A program made the translations under genes and the position numbers. Below, in pieces: positions 1-11,084 of a DNA stretch of 64,000 nt; within the stretch, counting starts at the first letter, position 1, and every line of letters starts with the position of its first letter. The DNA is from Nepenthes gracilis. Its lineage: Eukaryota > Streptophyta > Magnoliopsida > Caryophyllales > Nepenthaceae. Below the pieces are notes generated by a model. It was not told where the DNA came from. It saw only the letters and a list, made by a program, of their open reading frames with translations, and did not search any database. The stretch spans positions 5,149,041-5,213,040 of the forward strand of contig BSYO01000038.1 in the NCBI GenBank assembly GCA_033239525.1, given 5' to 3'.

Positions 1-1230
1 GCAGAAGGTAGTAGGCATAAAAATTTTCAACTAAGACATGCATGGTATTGCAAAACAAACTGAACCTCAAGGCATAAAACAGTTGGCATAAAATTTAACT
101 TGGACAAGCATAAGATTACAAAATAAATTGATGGAATCTCAATAAAATTGATGGAAGTTTAAAGCCTATGTCTTTCTAATGTGTCCTCCCAGCCTAATTC
201 GTTGAGGTGTCAACAACAGACAAGTGTATAATAACATATTATTTAGCTAATGGAACTTTAGAATAGTTGGAGCCTTTTCATGAAATTGAACAGCTTGCCT
301 TCTTCTTTCATATAGAAATGTATCTAATGCAGCATTGTTCACTAAACCTATGCATCAAACAGCAGAATCAAAACTGGTCATCAATGCCCTTAATTATTAG
401 AACCAAGTTTCAAAGAAAGATCTGCTCAAACATGCCCCAAGTGGCTGCAGAGGTGTTCCTAGGCACAGCTGGACCTGAGTTTCAATGCCCTCAATTAATT
501 ATTGCTACTGCCGTGTGCCCTTTGTTGTTTTAAGAAGTCCTTTTACTTTCAATACTTTTCTCATTGAATTGTATAGGTCTTGGAGTTTAAGCAAAGCTCA
601 ACTCAGATTTAAGTGAGTTTATGTCCTTAAATAGTGTTAAGTCTTCTATTCTTAAGGAGTGATAAGTCCTCTATTAGTGAACTATTCCCAAAACTTAGGT
701 TGAGTGATTCCCTATGCTTACTACCAATTATGGGTGAATTTCCTTGTCTAATGTGTGATTCTCCAACTATTTATCCTTGTATTTTTAATTAATACTTTTC
801 AATCCAAGCTTCATTTTATCTTTCAGACACAAGTCCACATCAATAGCAAACCATCATACTGATAGTTGTCTTTCAACATTATTAACTTCGAAATATTGGG
901 TATTCACAAAACATGCCATGAATCTGTTCAACTGACAAGATAGCAAAAAAGAAGAAAACGCTCAACAGTCTTTCTTTTGTGAAGCTGATAGGAAAACAGA
1001 GTAACAGTCACAGATTTGGTTTTATATATTATAATAAATAATTTAAAGGACTTTTCGTCTCAGAAAATTGATTTCATAAGATTTCTTGTCAGAACTATAC
1101 TTGTTTTTTGCTTTCCAATAACCCATTGTCTATCGACTGGAGGTGATGGTAATCAAATCGAATAATAAGGAAGGCATAAACAATCCAACCAAGGACTTTT
1201 TGGTTATGACAGACACATAGGCTCGCATGA
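1..1230. other. Non-coding stretch, no supported gene
   Basis: AT-rich sequence without a convincing reading frame. The one ORF of note (267-533, plus) has no recognisable domain, no codon-like composition and no splice context. I see no repeat or RNA gene in it. Confidence 0.5.
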
Positions 1231-1231
1231 A

Positions 1232-1545
1232 ATCCCTTAGTGTTGGAGCATAGGCAAGAAAGAGCTCAGTAATGTATAATTTCACACAAAAATGAATCAG
1301 TCAAAAATAATCTCCACAACATATACAGCCGGTTTAATAGAACTACAAAACTGCACCACAACATATACAGAAGAAGAATCCAGTGAGTTGACAGAGAGTT
1401 AGAAGAGGAAGGTGAGAGATAGTAGGAGTAGAAAGATATTTTATTCCTTAACGCATATGCTTCCCAGGCAACGCCTTTATACAGTATAGGCATGCGTATA
1501 TTCTAACAGCACGTATGATCCTAACAGATGGTATATTCTAACAGT
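1232..1545 (-). mobile_element. Possible copia-type LTR relic
   Basis: Read on the minus strand, the block starts among repeats of the form TGTTAGAATATAC. It then has a TATA-like ctgtataaagg (about 1,480), a pyrimidine-rich stretch, and it ends in ccaaca at 1,232. This is the general layout of a Ty1/copia LTR. No target-site duplication could be matched: the left flank is ccttag and none of the candidate right ends is followed by it. No primer-binding site follows the ccaaca end. If it is an LTR, it is a solo or truncated copy with an uncertain outer end. Confidence 0.35.
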
Positions 1546-1578
1546 AAGTGGTTGCAACAGGAATTCAAATAGTCTAAC

Positions 1579-1740
1579 AATATACACAAACAATCCTCAG
1601 AAATACACAAACAATCAATTCTAACAGATTAATTACAGGTAAGAGACAGATTTAGCTGACGAGGAGATGATACAGAGCAACAATCCTCAGAAATACACAA
1701 CTATAATTATATACACAACAATCCTCAGAACAACACAGTT
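1579..1740. repeat. Short interspersed direct repeats (caatcctcagaa)
   Basis: The string acaatcctcagaa occurs four times in about 160 bp, mostly followed by atacacaa. It sits inside otherwise unremarkable sequence next to the LTR-like block. Function unknown; it may be decayed subterminal repeats of a transposon. Confidence 0.5.
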
Positions 1741-2499
1741 GGACTCGTCACTAGCTCAATAACCGAACAAACACTGCGGCTCCAAACAAGGCATAAGACT
1801 CTGCTTTTAGAATCTTTTCGATTCTCGCCTAAATCAATAAAATCTATAACGTTTTTTTCTCCCACACAAAAGACAATAATTATAATGTTATTCCTCTAAA
1901 TTTCTCCCCTCAATTTAACGAGAAATGCTCAACATTCTCGAATCCTTCGCCATCAGAGCCAAGTGTTGTTTTCCTGCAAAGTTACCTAATGGCAGAATAC
2001 GACCAATTTCTTTCAAATCTCGGCACACAAGAATGAGATCTAACCTATATAAGAAGAATGAAGGACCTATTTGAAGAACACGTGAATATTAGAAGAAGAA
2101 TAGTGGATTACTTGCAAAATCATAGTCAATGTACTCGCAAGAGAGAAAGAATTTACTTGCCTGGTTTGAGATGGTTATTAGTTATGGCAACAAGAAATAG
2201 CAGCGACAGCAATAGTGGCTTTCTCTTCGGCAACGGTAGGCGACAACAACAGAAGAAGAACAAGAAACAGAAGAAGAAGGAAGGTAAACGGGTGAATCGG
2301 CCAAAGAAATAATGAAGGTAGAAACGAACAAAGAAGAAGGAGGGAAAAATGGTAGAACAAAAGGGAAGGGAGGAGAAGAAAAAGCGAAGGATCAAGAAAG
2401 AGAGAGAGACGGAGAGACGAAGAGAGAGAGAGGAGCGTGTGGAATGATCGAGAAGCACAGAGGAAAACAAAAAGGAGATCGATATTTACTAAATTTTTA

Positions 2500-2678
2500 T
2501 TATATTATTATTTAAATTTTAAAATTTAAATTATAATAAAATTATTATTTATTTGATTTTCAATTTTTAGTGACAAAATAATATTTTTGTCACTAAATTA
2601 TAAATATTAATTATTAATAGTGACAAAAACATATTTGTCACTAATTTTTTATCACTAAAAATTAGTTTTTTTGTAGTG
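2500..2678 (-). mobile_element. Terminal part of a CACTA-like DNA transposon or MITE
   Basis: The right edge reads tttttttgtagtg, which is the reverse complement of a cactacaaaaaaa terminus typical of plant CACTA-family elements. Next to it are two short hairpins built from agtgacaaaa and ttttgtcact (about 2,569-2,594 and 2,621-2,643), like the subterminal repeats of such elements. The opposite terminus was not found upstream, so the element is truncated or its other end has diverged. The family call rests on the terminus and hairpins alone. Confidence 0.5.
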
Positions 2679-3553
2679 GCCATCACCCCAAGTATGATCA
2701 TGAGAAAAAGAGAATAGGAACTTGGGAAAACAAAATCCTGCACATTGAATAAGAATTACTAGTGACACAGATGCAACCACGCGGGCACTGGAAAGAAAAT
2801 AATTTCAGCGACGGAAATATAAATAGGTATGCATAAAACAATTATTAGCTTTCTACTAAGATGTTTTCCAGTACAGAAACAATATAGAGGACAGAATATA
2901 AACCCCTAGTAAGACTTAAATCATTACTGAACAAGTCTGTGGCCATATAACAGCATGTCTAATAACCAAACACCAGATATTATGTTAATTTGTTAACTCA
3001 TGTATTGGAACTACAATGATAGAAATACCACTTCCATGCCCCCAAGGGGCACCAAATAGTTCTCTTCATAGGCATAATAATTACAAACCCTCACTAAATT
3101 CAAACCAAACAAAAGAACATGAATTCTATAGGCGATGAGTCTAAAATGAAATAGAAAGTCCATCAAATCAAAAGGCCAAAAGAAACGTAATGCAATTAGG
3201 GTTTATCTTTCTCGCAATTTTACTAATTGTTAACCAAACGTAATGCACGCCAAACACATACAACACCTTAGGTTGTAAAAACATGCTAACTAAGTGCGGG
3301 CCAAGGGAAAATCTTTGCATGTAAAAACATGGGGGCCATAATTCCATGTCTCCCAAAATATTCTATTCCCCCTTTTACAATTATTTCAAATCTACCTTTC
3401 AGGTTACAAGAATGATGTAATTTGAAATAATTTCAGCTTCTCCACTAGATTTTGTGGAAAATACTTTATATATATATATATATGAATTGGAAACAAATTT
3501 AACCGCAATTCATACAAATACGCAAATTGCAATAAAAAATAAAGTTGACTAAC
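2679..3553. other. Non-coding stretch with a short (TA)n run
   Basis: No supported gene. A dinucleotide tract of alternating t and a lies at about 3,468-3,482. The small ORFs on the minus strand here have no domain. The right part may be intron of the exon-like block at 3,554-3,639 if that block was ever part of a gene. Confidence 0.45.
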
Positions 3554-3639
3554 CCGAAAGGTGCTGCTGGTGCATGAAATCAACAAACAACTTTCGATCA
3601 ATTGTCGTCCCCAAATCAGTCAGCTTAATGAACGGCCAT
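3554..3639 (-). pseudogene. Decayed first exon, paralogue of the exon at 51.5 kb
   Basis: On the minus strand an ATG (3,639-3,637) is followed by 86 bp ending at a consensus donor (ggttagtc). The block aligns over its whole length, and with its upstream flank, to 51,465-51,549. The sister copy is 85 bp and open; this one has a one-base insertion just after the start codon that brings an immediate stop. The shared part downstream encodes LFxDFMxQQHLS. The protein family is not recognised. Upstream similarity continues to about 4,020, including an AAAAG-rich tract and a gattacgaaat motif, so promoter and exon were duplicated together. Confidence 0.5.
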
Positions 3640-3660
3640 TTTTCACAGCCTTCTCCCTAG

Positions 3661-3690
3661 AAAAAGAAAAGAAAAGAAAAGAAAAGAAAA
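3661..3690. repeat. (AAAAG)n microsatellite
   Basis: About five tandem copies of aaaag in the 5' flank of the exon-like block on the minus strand. A shorter A/G-rich tract lies at the equivalent place near 51,575. Confidence 0.8.
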
Positions 3691-4019
3691 TTAGAGATGG
3701 ACAAAATAAAGCCGAGAGAATGGAAGCCAATCGGACAGAGGCCCATTTAAGGACGAATAAAGAAGCCGGCACTCCCACGCGGAGAAAAGAAGGGTGCATG
3801 CAGATTGAGGGGAAAATTGAAAAGAAGGCCCATTCTGAAGCTTTGTCTTCAGTGGTGAATGGTTCATTACTGAATAAAAACCGTCTCTGTAACGGTACAC
3901 TGAGAGGGAGAGTGGAAAGTGAGGAGTCTGGGCGTTGAAGAGAAATCGAGAAATAATATCAGTCAAAGATTACGAAATCAAGTTACTGATATGGCATTAA
4001 TGACTAGATATGCCAAGAT

Positions 4020-4520
4020 TTTTTGATTGTTTTAACCCTTTTTACTATTTTAGTACCTCAAAATTGTTTAATAAAAAGTTTAAAAATTACGAAAAATTTG
4101 TTTAAAATAAACTTTTAATTTTACTTTTTACGCTACATTATTAAAATTCTCATATTTTACTTAATAATTTAACATTATATTTATATTACCTTGAGTTAAT
4201 TTTATATTATACGAATCAAATTGAATTATTTTTAGTAATCATGATTTTTCTTTTTAAACTTATTCAAACTATTGTCAATTTTTATCTATATAATGAATTA
4301 ATTAAGGCTTGGAGTTTGGGCAAAAATTTCACAGGTTCAGAAACTTTTATTACTTTTTTAGAAATATTATTAAAAATATTTTCTAACGGTTTTTTATAAT
4401 TTTGTTTCACTATTTCTAGTATATAATTCTTTACAAATATTTTTTAATTTAATGTTAATTTTTTCATTTAAAAATTATCATTTTTTATAGTTCATGAAAA
4501 TCTAGGATCTAGTGCTGCTA
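4020..4520. other. AT-rich non-coding spacer
   Basis: Very AT-rich with no open frame of interest. It resembles the spacer after 53,040 in composition and in short strings (tgtttaataaaaa), consistent with a shared ancestral flank of the two first-exon copies. Confidence 0.4.
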
Positions 4521-4635
4521 TATACGGATTCGGGGGGCGTCCAACGTTGGGGGAGTTGGACGCCGTCCAGCGCCAAACAACAGCCGTCTAATTCTAATCG
4601 GACGGCCCGCGCGTGTTTAACGAGTGATATAACGT

Positions 4636-4731
4636 GGGCCGTCCGATTTTAAATTTGATCGGACGGCCCACGCGCGTCATCCCGAATTTTAATCTCAGCC
4701 GTCCGATTTTAAACTTAATCAGACGGCTGAG
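4636..4731. repeat. Two adjacent inverted repeats built on gccgtccgatt
   Basis: The first palindrome pairs gggccgtccgat with atcggacggccc around a short AT spacer (about 4,637-4,670). The second pairs ctcagccgtc with gacggctgag (about 4,693-4,731). Another half-site, tcggacggcc, lies just upstream near 4,598. Such stems are typical of transposon subterminal regions but no full terminal repeat was found. Confidence 0.6.
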
Positions 4732-4779
4732 ATTAGATTCAGTTTGATAAGATCCAGGCCGTTGTTTTTCTGAATCTAA

Positions 4780-5690
4780 CGGATGAAATTTGAGAACTAT
4801 GTAACCCTAAATTTGCAGAGAGAAGTGAATCTGGCGGCCATTTCCTCGATCCCCTCTTCTTCCACTCCACTGCAATTCTCTCGAAACTTCCTTCTGCGCC
4901 ATTGTCGATCGGTTCGCTCAAAGCTGCATCTTTGTTTTCTCTCACTCGAAGCTGCATCTTCGTTTTCTCTTGCTCGAAGCTTCCACTGCAATCTTTTTCA
5001 GTTTCGATTTGGTAGTTGTGCGTATTTTTCGGACGAAGTATTTCTCTCGAAGCGCCATCTTCGTTTTCTCTGGAAGCTTCCTTCTGCAGTTTTCCTGTTC
5101 TTCCGGTAATCTGCTCTCTTTCGCTTCTCGTTTCGTTTTGTGTATGCTTCGTTTTCATTCTCGTCCAGGCGTCAGAGATGGTGGCGCCTCATATGCTTCG
5201 TTTTCGTTCCCGTTACGTGCTTGAACAAAGCCATTTTCATATTTTATAAAAGGGAATATCAGATTCCCGAAGTTGCTTAGATTTTGTGTGTTTGCTCCTG
5301 AAATTATTGCTAATCTGCATGCCCGAGAGAGAGACAGGCATCGTTAGAGGACGAGATGGCTAAGATGGTATTATACATCTGTACACAAGCTACGGCCGTA
5401 CAGATGTATGGGCCGTTTCGTGTATAAAGCAATGGCCGTTTCCTTCAAAATTATGTGCAGAGAAAATACGTTTTACTGTACAAAATTCCAGTAGGGTTCG
5501 TGCTCTGAGGTTTCTGTCTCTGGCTCTCTTCCTCGCTAAGCTGAGCTGGGCTGTTCCCATATATTAGAAATAGAAAGAGGAATCTGATGAGACCTATATG
5601 TTTCAGATTTTGTGTATTTTTTGCTGAAATTGTATTATTATATTAATGCATATGCTGTTGTGGAATGATTAAAAATAGAATATTATTGAC
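4780..5690 (+). promoter_or_regulatory. CT-rich leader-like region upstream of the FAR1-type gene
   Basis: Between about 4,830 and 5,110 the plus strand is pyrimidine-rich, with three imperfect copies of a segment containing gaagctgcatcttcgtt. It is followed at 5,106 by a donor-like ggtaatct. This looks like a plant 5' UTR with a leader intron, which would place the promoter and leader of the FAR1-type gene here. A hairpin of tacatctgtac with gtacagatgta sits at 5,375-5,408. No start codon upstream of 5,692 gives a useful frame. Inference only. Confidence 0.3.
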
Positions 5691-5691
5691 T

Positions 5692-8095
5692 ATGGATGAT
5701 TACACACCATTCATTGGCATAGAGTTTAACACTATGGATGATGCATGAGATTTATGGAAGAACTACGGTAAAAGAATAGGTTTCGGTGTACGAAAAAATT
5801 TTATAAGAAAGTCAAAAATTGATGATGTTGAAATTTATAGGATGTTTACTTGTGCAAAAGAAGGTAAGAGGAGAATAAATAAAAGTGGGGAAAATACATT
5901 AGAAAGGTGGGGAACTCGATGTGGATGTCAGGCAATGCTTGAAGTGGTGCTTGTTAGAGAAACAATGAAAGTTGTCATGAAAGCGTTCATGTCACAACAC
6001 AATCACGAACTTGAACCACCCGAAACAAGACGTTTTTTAAGATCACAAAGGGAAGTGTCAGTCGCACAGGGCCAACTTATTGAGATGGCTCATGGTATTG
6101 GATTGAGGCCAAGCGAGACCTTTGAGCTCACAGTGATAGAAGCGGGTGGTAGTGGGTTGGTCGGTTATACGGCAGAAGACCAAAAGTCATACCTTCATGC
6201 GAGGCGGCAGCAGCATATGCAACATTGTGAGGCAGGGGCTATTTTAATGTATTTTCAAAAACAAAAAATGAAAAACTCCGGATTTTTCTATGAGTTGCAA
6301 TTAGATTCTGATGACTGTGTCACTAATATATTTTGGGCCGATACGGAGATAATATTAGATTATCAATGTTTTGGAGATGTAGTCACATTTGATACTACAT
6401 ATGACACTAATAAAGGTTTGAGGCCCTTTGGTACCTTTAGTGGGTTTAACCACCATAGGCAGATGGTGGTATTTGGTGCTACTTTGTTGTATGATGAAAC
6501 GGCTGATTCATTTACATGGCTATTTGAGACTTTTCTACGATGTCATGGTGGCAAGGCTCCCATCACTATTTTTACTGATCAAGATACCGCGATGGCGAAA
6601 GCTTTGAAGTTGGTGATGAGTAATACTTATCATAGCTTATGTACTTGGCATATCTTACAAAATGCTACAAAGCATCTTGCTGCATGTTCGGACTTATTGG
6701 CTGTATTTAAATCTTGTATGTTTTCTATACTTCATGAATCTAATTTTTAGAATGTATGGAATAGTATGGTGGCCAATGCAGGAGAGTCTCATGCCCGGGT
6801 ATGGTTAGATGGAATATACGGGCTTCGTCATAAATGGGCTTCTTGTTATATGAGGAAAACGTTTTCACTGAGTATTAGAAGTACACAACTGTTAGAAAGT
6901 CTCAATAGTGATTTGAAAACTCATTTAAAATCCAATATTAATTTGAGAGATTTTTTTCATCATTTTGAACGAGTTCTGAAGAAGAAGCGTGAAAGAGAAT
7001 TATTTTCAGATTATGAGTCAAGGCAAAAGTTGCCAAATTTGATCATGAGTAACTCTCCATTGATGATCCAGTTGGCACAGATTTATCGCCAACTATCTTT
7101 AAAATGATGCAGAGTGAGATGGTGGAGGCATTAGCCTGGCGTATGGTATCACGACAAGACCCTGAATATGTGCTTGCATCCCATGCTGATCCGAGGCATA
7201 TAGTGAAGGTTATTTTTGAGCATGAGGCTGAGGTTATTGAATGTCAATGTCGGCTTATGGAGACTAACGGAATTATTTGTGCACATGTGTTTAAAGTTTT
7301 TATCATTCACAATGTGATAGCTATACCTGAGAAGTATATACTTCATAGGTGGACTAGAAAAGTAAGATCTTACACGCCAACATTGTGTTCCGATCGTATA
7401 GTTTCAGGTGATGATAAAAAAGGGTGGTCGGGAAGAATAATGTCAAAGGTTATGAGAAATTGCTTATTAGTTGGAGATTATCCTGAGGCGAGAGAAGAAA
7501 TAGAGGACAACGTTACCAAGATGGACGAGATTGTGCACAAGGTTTTAAATTTGCATGTTGGTGAGGGTACAAGTAATGTGAGCATGCCACAACAACTCAC
7601 CGATGGAAGTGTTAAAGGCGTAAAAAATCGTGATGGACGGAGGGCAACCAAATGACCGAAAAGCTGTTTAGAAAGACGGAGAGCTAAGAAAAAGGATCAG
7701 GTTGGTGTACCCTCAGTTGGAATGCTTTTCAACCAATCTTTATTATATTTATGTATTTTAACTCTATTTTTTCCTTAGGTAACTATCGGTGCTCATAACT
7801 TGATGTCGGATAGCCAATATCAACCGATTCTACAAATATCAGACCATCGCTATCAATCGCCTCATCTGATGTCAGGTCATGACTATCAACTGTCCGGATT
7901 GACCTACACGCAGCTGCTACAGGTGCGTTGTTGTGCATTATGTCTGCCTTGGTTGTATATATATTATTACTAGTTCTAATTTACTTTATTGTATTGTAGG
8001 AACAACATATGACTGTATCACAAAATCCGTTGTACATAACAACAGAACCTTTAGATGGGGATCAAGAGGTTGCAGAAGAAGAAGACTCAGATTGA
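5692..8095 (+). pseudogene. FAR1/FRS-type MULE transposase gene, three exons, inactivated
   Basis: Exons are 5,692-7,700, 7,779-7,922 and 8,000-8,095, joined in phase by clear GT-AG sites. The product has an N-terminal FAR1 zinc-binding domain ending in QHNHELEPP, then a MULE DDE transposase core (TFDTTYDTNKG, IFTDQDTAM, CTWHILQN) and a SWIM finger (CQC...CAHVF). The C-terminus is acidic (EEEDSD). FAR1/FHY3 proteins are transcription factors derived from Mutator-like transposases, and the same layout occurs in autonomous MULEs. In-frame stops lie at 5,746-5,748, 6,748-6,750 and 7,653-7,655, and a one-base loss near 7,087 shifts the frame. No terminal repeats were found, so host gene versus transposon cannot be decided. 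Confidence 0.85.
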
Positions 8096-8099
8096 GTAA

Positions 8100-10255
8100 A
8101 AGCCAAACCTTCAGAGACGATGTTGTTCTGGGTCTTCCAAATGGGTACTAGAGATAAGGGGAAGAAAGGAAGCTTAAAGGGCCATGATGTTGCAGTCAAA
8201 GTTATTCCCAAATCAAAGGTCATGTGTTTGTTGTTCAGATCTTGATCTTATCTTATTTTTGGAGATTTAGTCATTTTATTGAAATGATTGTAGTACTTGC
8301 AATTTGCAAGCTGAGACAAATATAAGAACTTGGGATGGTATATTATAGATTGCTTATTTTATACACTTATATCTAGTTTAAGTTCCTTGACTTGTCGATA
8401 TGTGGATATAGTGAATAGGGTTGCGCTTGATCTAATTGCTTGTTGGAAACAGCATCATGGAATGTTCTTGATCATCGTGATTTGATGGTTCATTGACATC
8501 TCTACTTTGTTTCATAGCAGTTTCAATGTGGTCTAATTAGCATTTCTCTCAGGAATCATTTCATAATTATATATGGTTTAAATTGAGAAGGATTTTTTTG
8601 TGGAACTTACCCCATTCACTTGGGTGGGGAGTATCTTGGTTATGATGTTAAATTTTAGTTATAGAGTTCCAAATCGAGAATGGAAATGTAGTTGAGAGTG
8701 AACCCACATTTGTGCGGGCTAGATACCACACATATGTGGCGAAACCTGACTCGCCTTTTCCTCTAAATCATGAATGGTATAGGCACTTGCTAATATCCTT
8801 CTGCACTTCGGAGATCACTTCTCTTCCTTGCTTGCTTTTGTTAGATTGGCCAGAAGCTTTTCTAAGTCCCATTGTGCTGACAAGTTTAGGTCCTTATTTT
8901 TGGCTTCTAGCTTGGGTGATCTCATCCCAAGAAAACATCTTATAGTATGATTAGACAACATATTCCTCTTATTCTAACTCCTGCTACATTAAATCTTTGC
9001 AGGCTGTGCAATGGGGGTGAATTATTAGATCGAATACTTTCAAGATATTTTGCTAAAACATTGCAGCATCGGCTTTGCTTTATTTAGGAGGTGACGAAGA
9101 ACTGGAGTTTCTATTTGTGTTATCCAGGTGGAAAATACTCAAGAAGACGCAAAGGTTGTCATGGTCCAGATTTTAAGTGCGGTTGCCTCTTTGTCATATC
9201 CAAGGTGTAGTTCACTGGGACCTCAAGCCCGAGGTAACTATCATATTACCCATTACTCCAAATTTTCTTACTTTTTCGCCAACACTGGAAATTCTCATTA
9301 TCTTCTGGCATTGCTTTTTAGGGACAATTGTCTGGTACTTAGTTCTTTGAGATCTGTGCATGATTGCATATACTTTAAATGGTTTTAAGCTTACATAAAT
9401 TCTTCACATCAATTGTGAAATCTGACTATACTAACGTTAAGTGATGATAGTAAAGCATGTTCATGGATACATTGAAAGAGGTGAAAGATCCATGCTTCTT
9501 TTTTTTCCTAACCTAAGGTTAATGGCCCCGTGCATCTTCTATACTACATTGTTTAGTAAATGCTCATTTCTCAAATTACTCTGCTTCTTAATTCCGTACT
9601 ACGCTTTAGTAAATGTTTTTGTGCACTACATGATGAATTTGTTGAAAAAGGTGACTATAGTATGGAATCTAGTAATACTTGCATCATTGGATTTTCTTCT
9701 ACATTCTGGTGCTCACATGTAGTGGGACTTTGAGTTGTCTGTGTGGATTATCTCGATCAGTTTTAGTCTCGCGAAATGATTTATCATCTCTTAATTGATC
9801 ATGGCCTTAAATATCATTTTCAGAATTTCCTTTTCACTTCTAAAGTGGAGAATGCCCCTCTCCAGGCCATTGACTTTGGACTCTCTGACTATGTAAAGCC
9901 AGGTTAAGTACTACTTGAGTTCATTCCCTTTTGTAATTTTCAAGCTGGTGGATTGGTAGTTTTTGATTTTTTTTTTAAATATTCGTGCAGATGAATGGTT
10001 GAATGACATTGTAGGAAGTGCGTATTATGTAGCTCCTGAAGTCCTGCACAGATCATATGGGACTGAGGCAGACATGTGGAGCATCGGCGTAATTGCTTAC
10101 ATTCTTCTGTGCGGAAGCCGCACCTTCTGGGCCCGCAAAGAATCTGGAATTTTCCGGGCTGTCCTAAAGGTCGACCCCCAGCTTCGATGAGCTCCCTTGG
10201 CCATCACTGTCATTGGATGCAGTAGATTTTGTCAAGAGATTATTGAACAAGGATT
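8100..10255 (+). pseudogene. CDPK-related kinase (CRK) relic, 3' truncated
   Basis: Kinase exons follow the CRK gene plan. The glycine-loop/VAIK-type exon ends at 8,218 (DVAVKVIPKSK). The GGELLDRILS exon is 9,003-9,044, the catalytic-loop exon 9,128-9,233, the DFG exon 9,834-9,902 (AIDFGLSDYVKP), and the APE exon starts at 9,991 ([19 protein letters not shown]). The exon expected between the first two, which carries helix C, is missing. The catalytic HRD is H-W-D and the frame breaks just before it. The glycine loop is unrecognisable, and one extra c at about 10,173 shifts the last exon. The relic stops at NKDY, where a retrotransposon LTR begins. No EF-hand-like C-terminus is present. Clearly non-functional. 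Confidence 0.85.
8219..9002. other. Expanded intron of the CRK relic, helix-C exon absent
   Basis: About 780 bp between the first and second surviving CRK exons. I found no trace of the missing exon in any frame. An ORF at 8,712-8,945 has no domain and is probably chance. The segment could hide a small insertion but no repeat ends are visible. Confidence 0.45.
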
Positions 10256-10632
10256 ATTGTCCCACGTCAATTCAGATTCCGGGAAAGTTAGCCACCCATC
10301 GCGGTGCATCAGGGAAACCAAGCCTTCCATAACCTGCTCACTGCATTCTCCACACCATCATTCACGCATCTCTCACGCCATTACAGCATTAATTCGTGCA
10401 CCGCTCCTAGCGTGGGCCATTTTCGTTCATTGCGGGAATTTGCTAACTTGAGCGTCGGAGCGGCTTCGGTGGAAAAAATCCTGCTGGACCCCTGACCTAT
10501 TGTTTGTTGTTTGTGTTGTGCAGGTCCAAGTTCATAGAGACGGAAATCGGACCCTTCTCCTGACGCCACCGCATGCTAAGGAACCCGAAGGCTCTCTAAT
10601 CCGCACAGCAACTTCGGACCCGGGACGCATCA
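10256..10632 (+). repeat. 5' LTR fragment of the deleted Tat-type element
   Basis: It includes the motif acttgagcgtcggagcg, commonly seen near the 3' end of plant Tat-lineage LTRs, and ends in ca at 10,632 just before a primer-binding-like sequence. The left edge at 10,256 is a truncation point shared with the second copy. Confidence 0.7.
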
Positions 10633-10705
10633 TTGGCGTCGTCTGTGAGAAACTGACGAGATGTGGCATGTGTTTCTTTCCCACCTTGCTCCTGAACACC
10701 AGAAG

Positions 10706-10888
10706 ATGGTAAATACTCGACCACAAGCTAGTGCTCCGGCGATGGAGGTCGTTGCCCAAAGAGAAGACCCCCCTGTCAGGAACCAAGTGAACGACCGTCC
10801 AGAGCCCGACATCCACCGTCTGGTTGCGGACGTGGGTGATATCAAGCTAGTCCTCCGCGCCCTGTGCGAGAACACGGGGTCTCTCTAG
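10706..10888 (+). pseudogene. gag N-terminal remnant
   Basis: The frame starts MVNTRPQASAP, like the start of the gag in the larger element at 32,621 (MVNTRSRTN), and lies at the same distance class after the LTR. It ends at a TAG at 10,886-10,888. Remaining gag-like acidic and basic sequence continues untranslated to about 11,084. The core gag domain and zinc knuckle are missing. Confidence 0.7.
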
Positions 10889-11084
10889 CCGGGGGCTGCT
10901 CCCCCAGCATCCCAAGCCTCCACCTCTAAGAAGGCGAGGCGTCGTCCAGCTACCTGCAGGAGGCGAGCCAACCGGCCCGATGACGCCGCAGCACAGGCAG
11001 CCCCAAGTGGAAATGATCAGAACGAGGCGGAAAGTCATCCCGCCCGCGATGACCGGGAGGATAGCCCTGAGAGGCGTAACCCTC

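Noticed and set aside
2153..2515. Overlapping ORFs in the GA-rich tract
   Set aside because: Low-complexity purine tract (agaagaag, gagagaga); both strands are open for that reason.
4739..5158. 139-residue ORF on the minus strand
   Set aside because: It overlaps a CT-rich leader-like region with short repeats, and other frames of the same stretch are also open. No domain.
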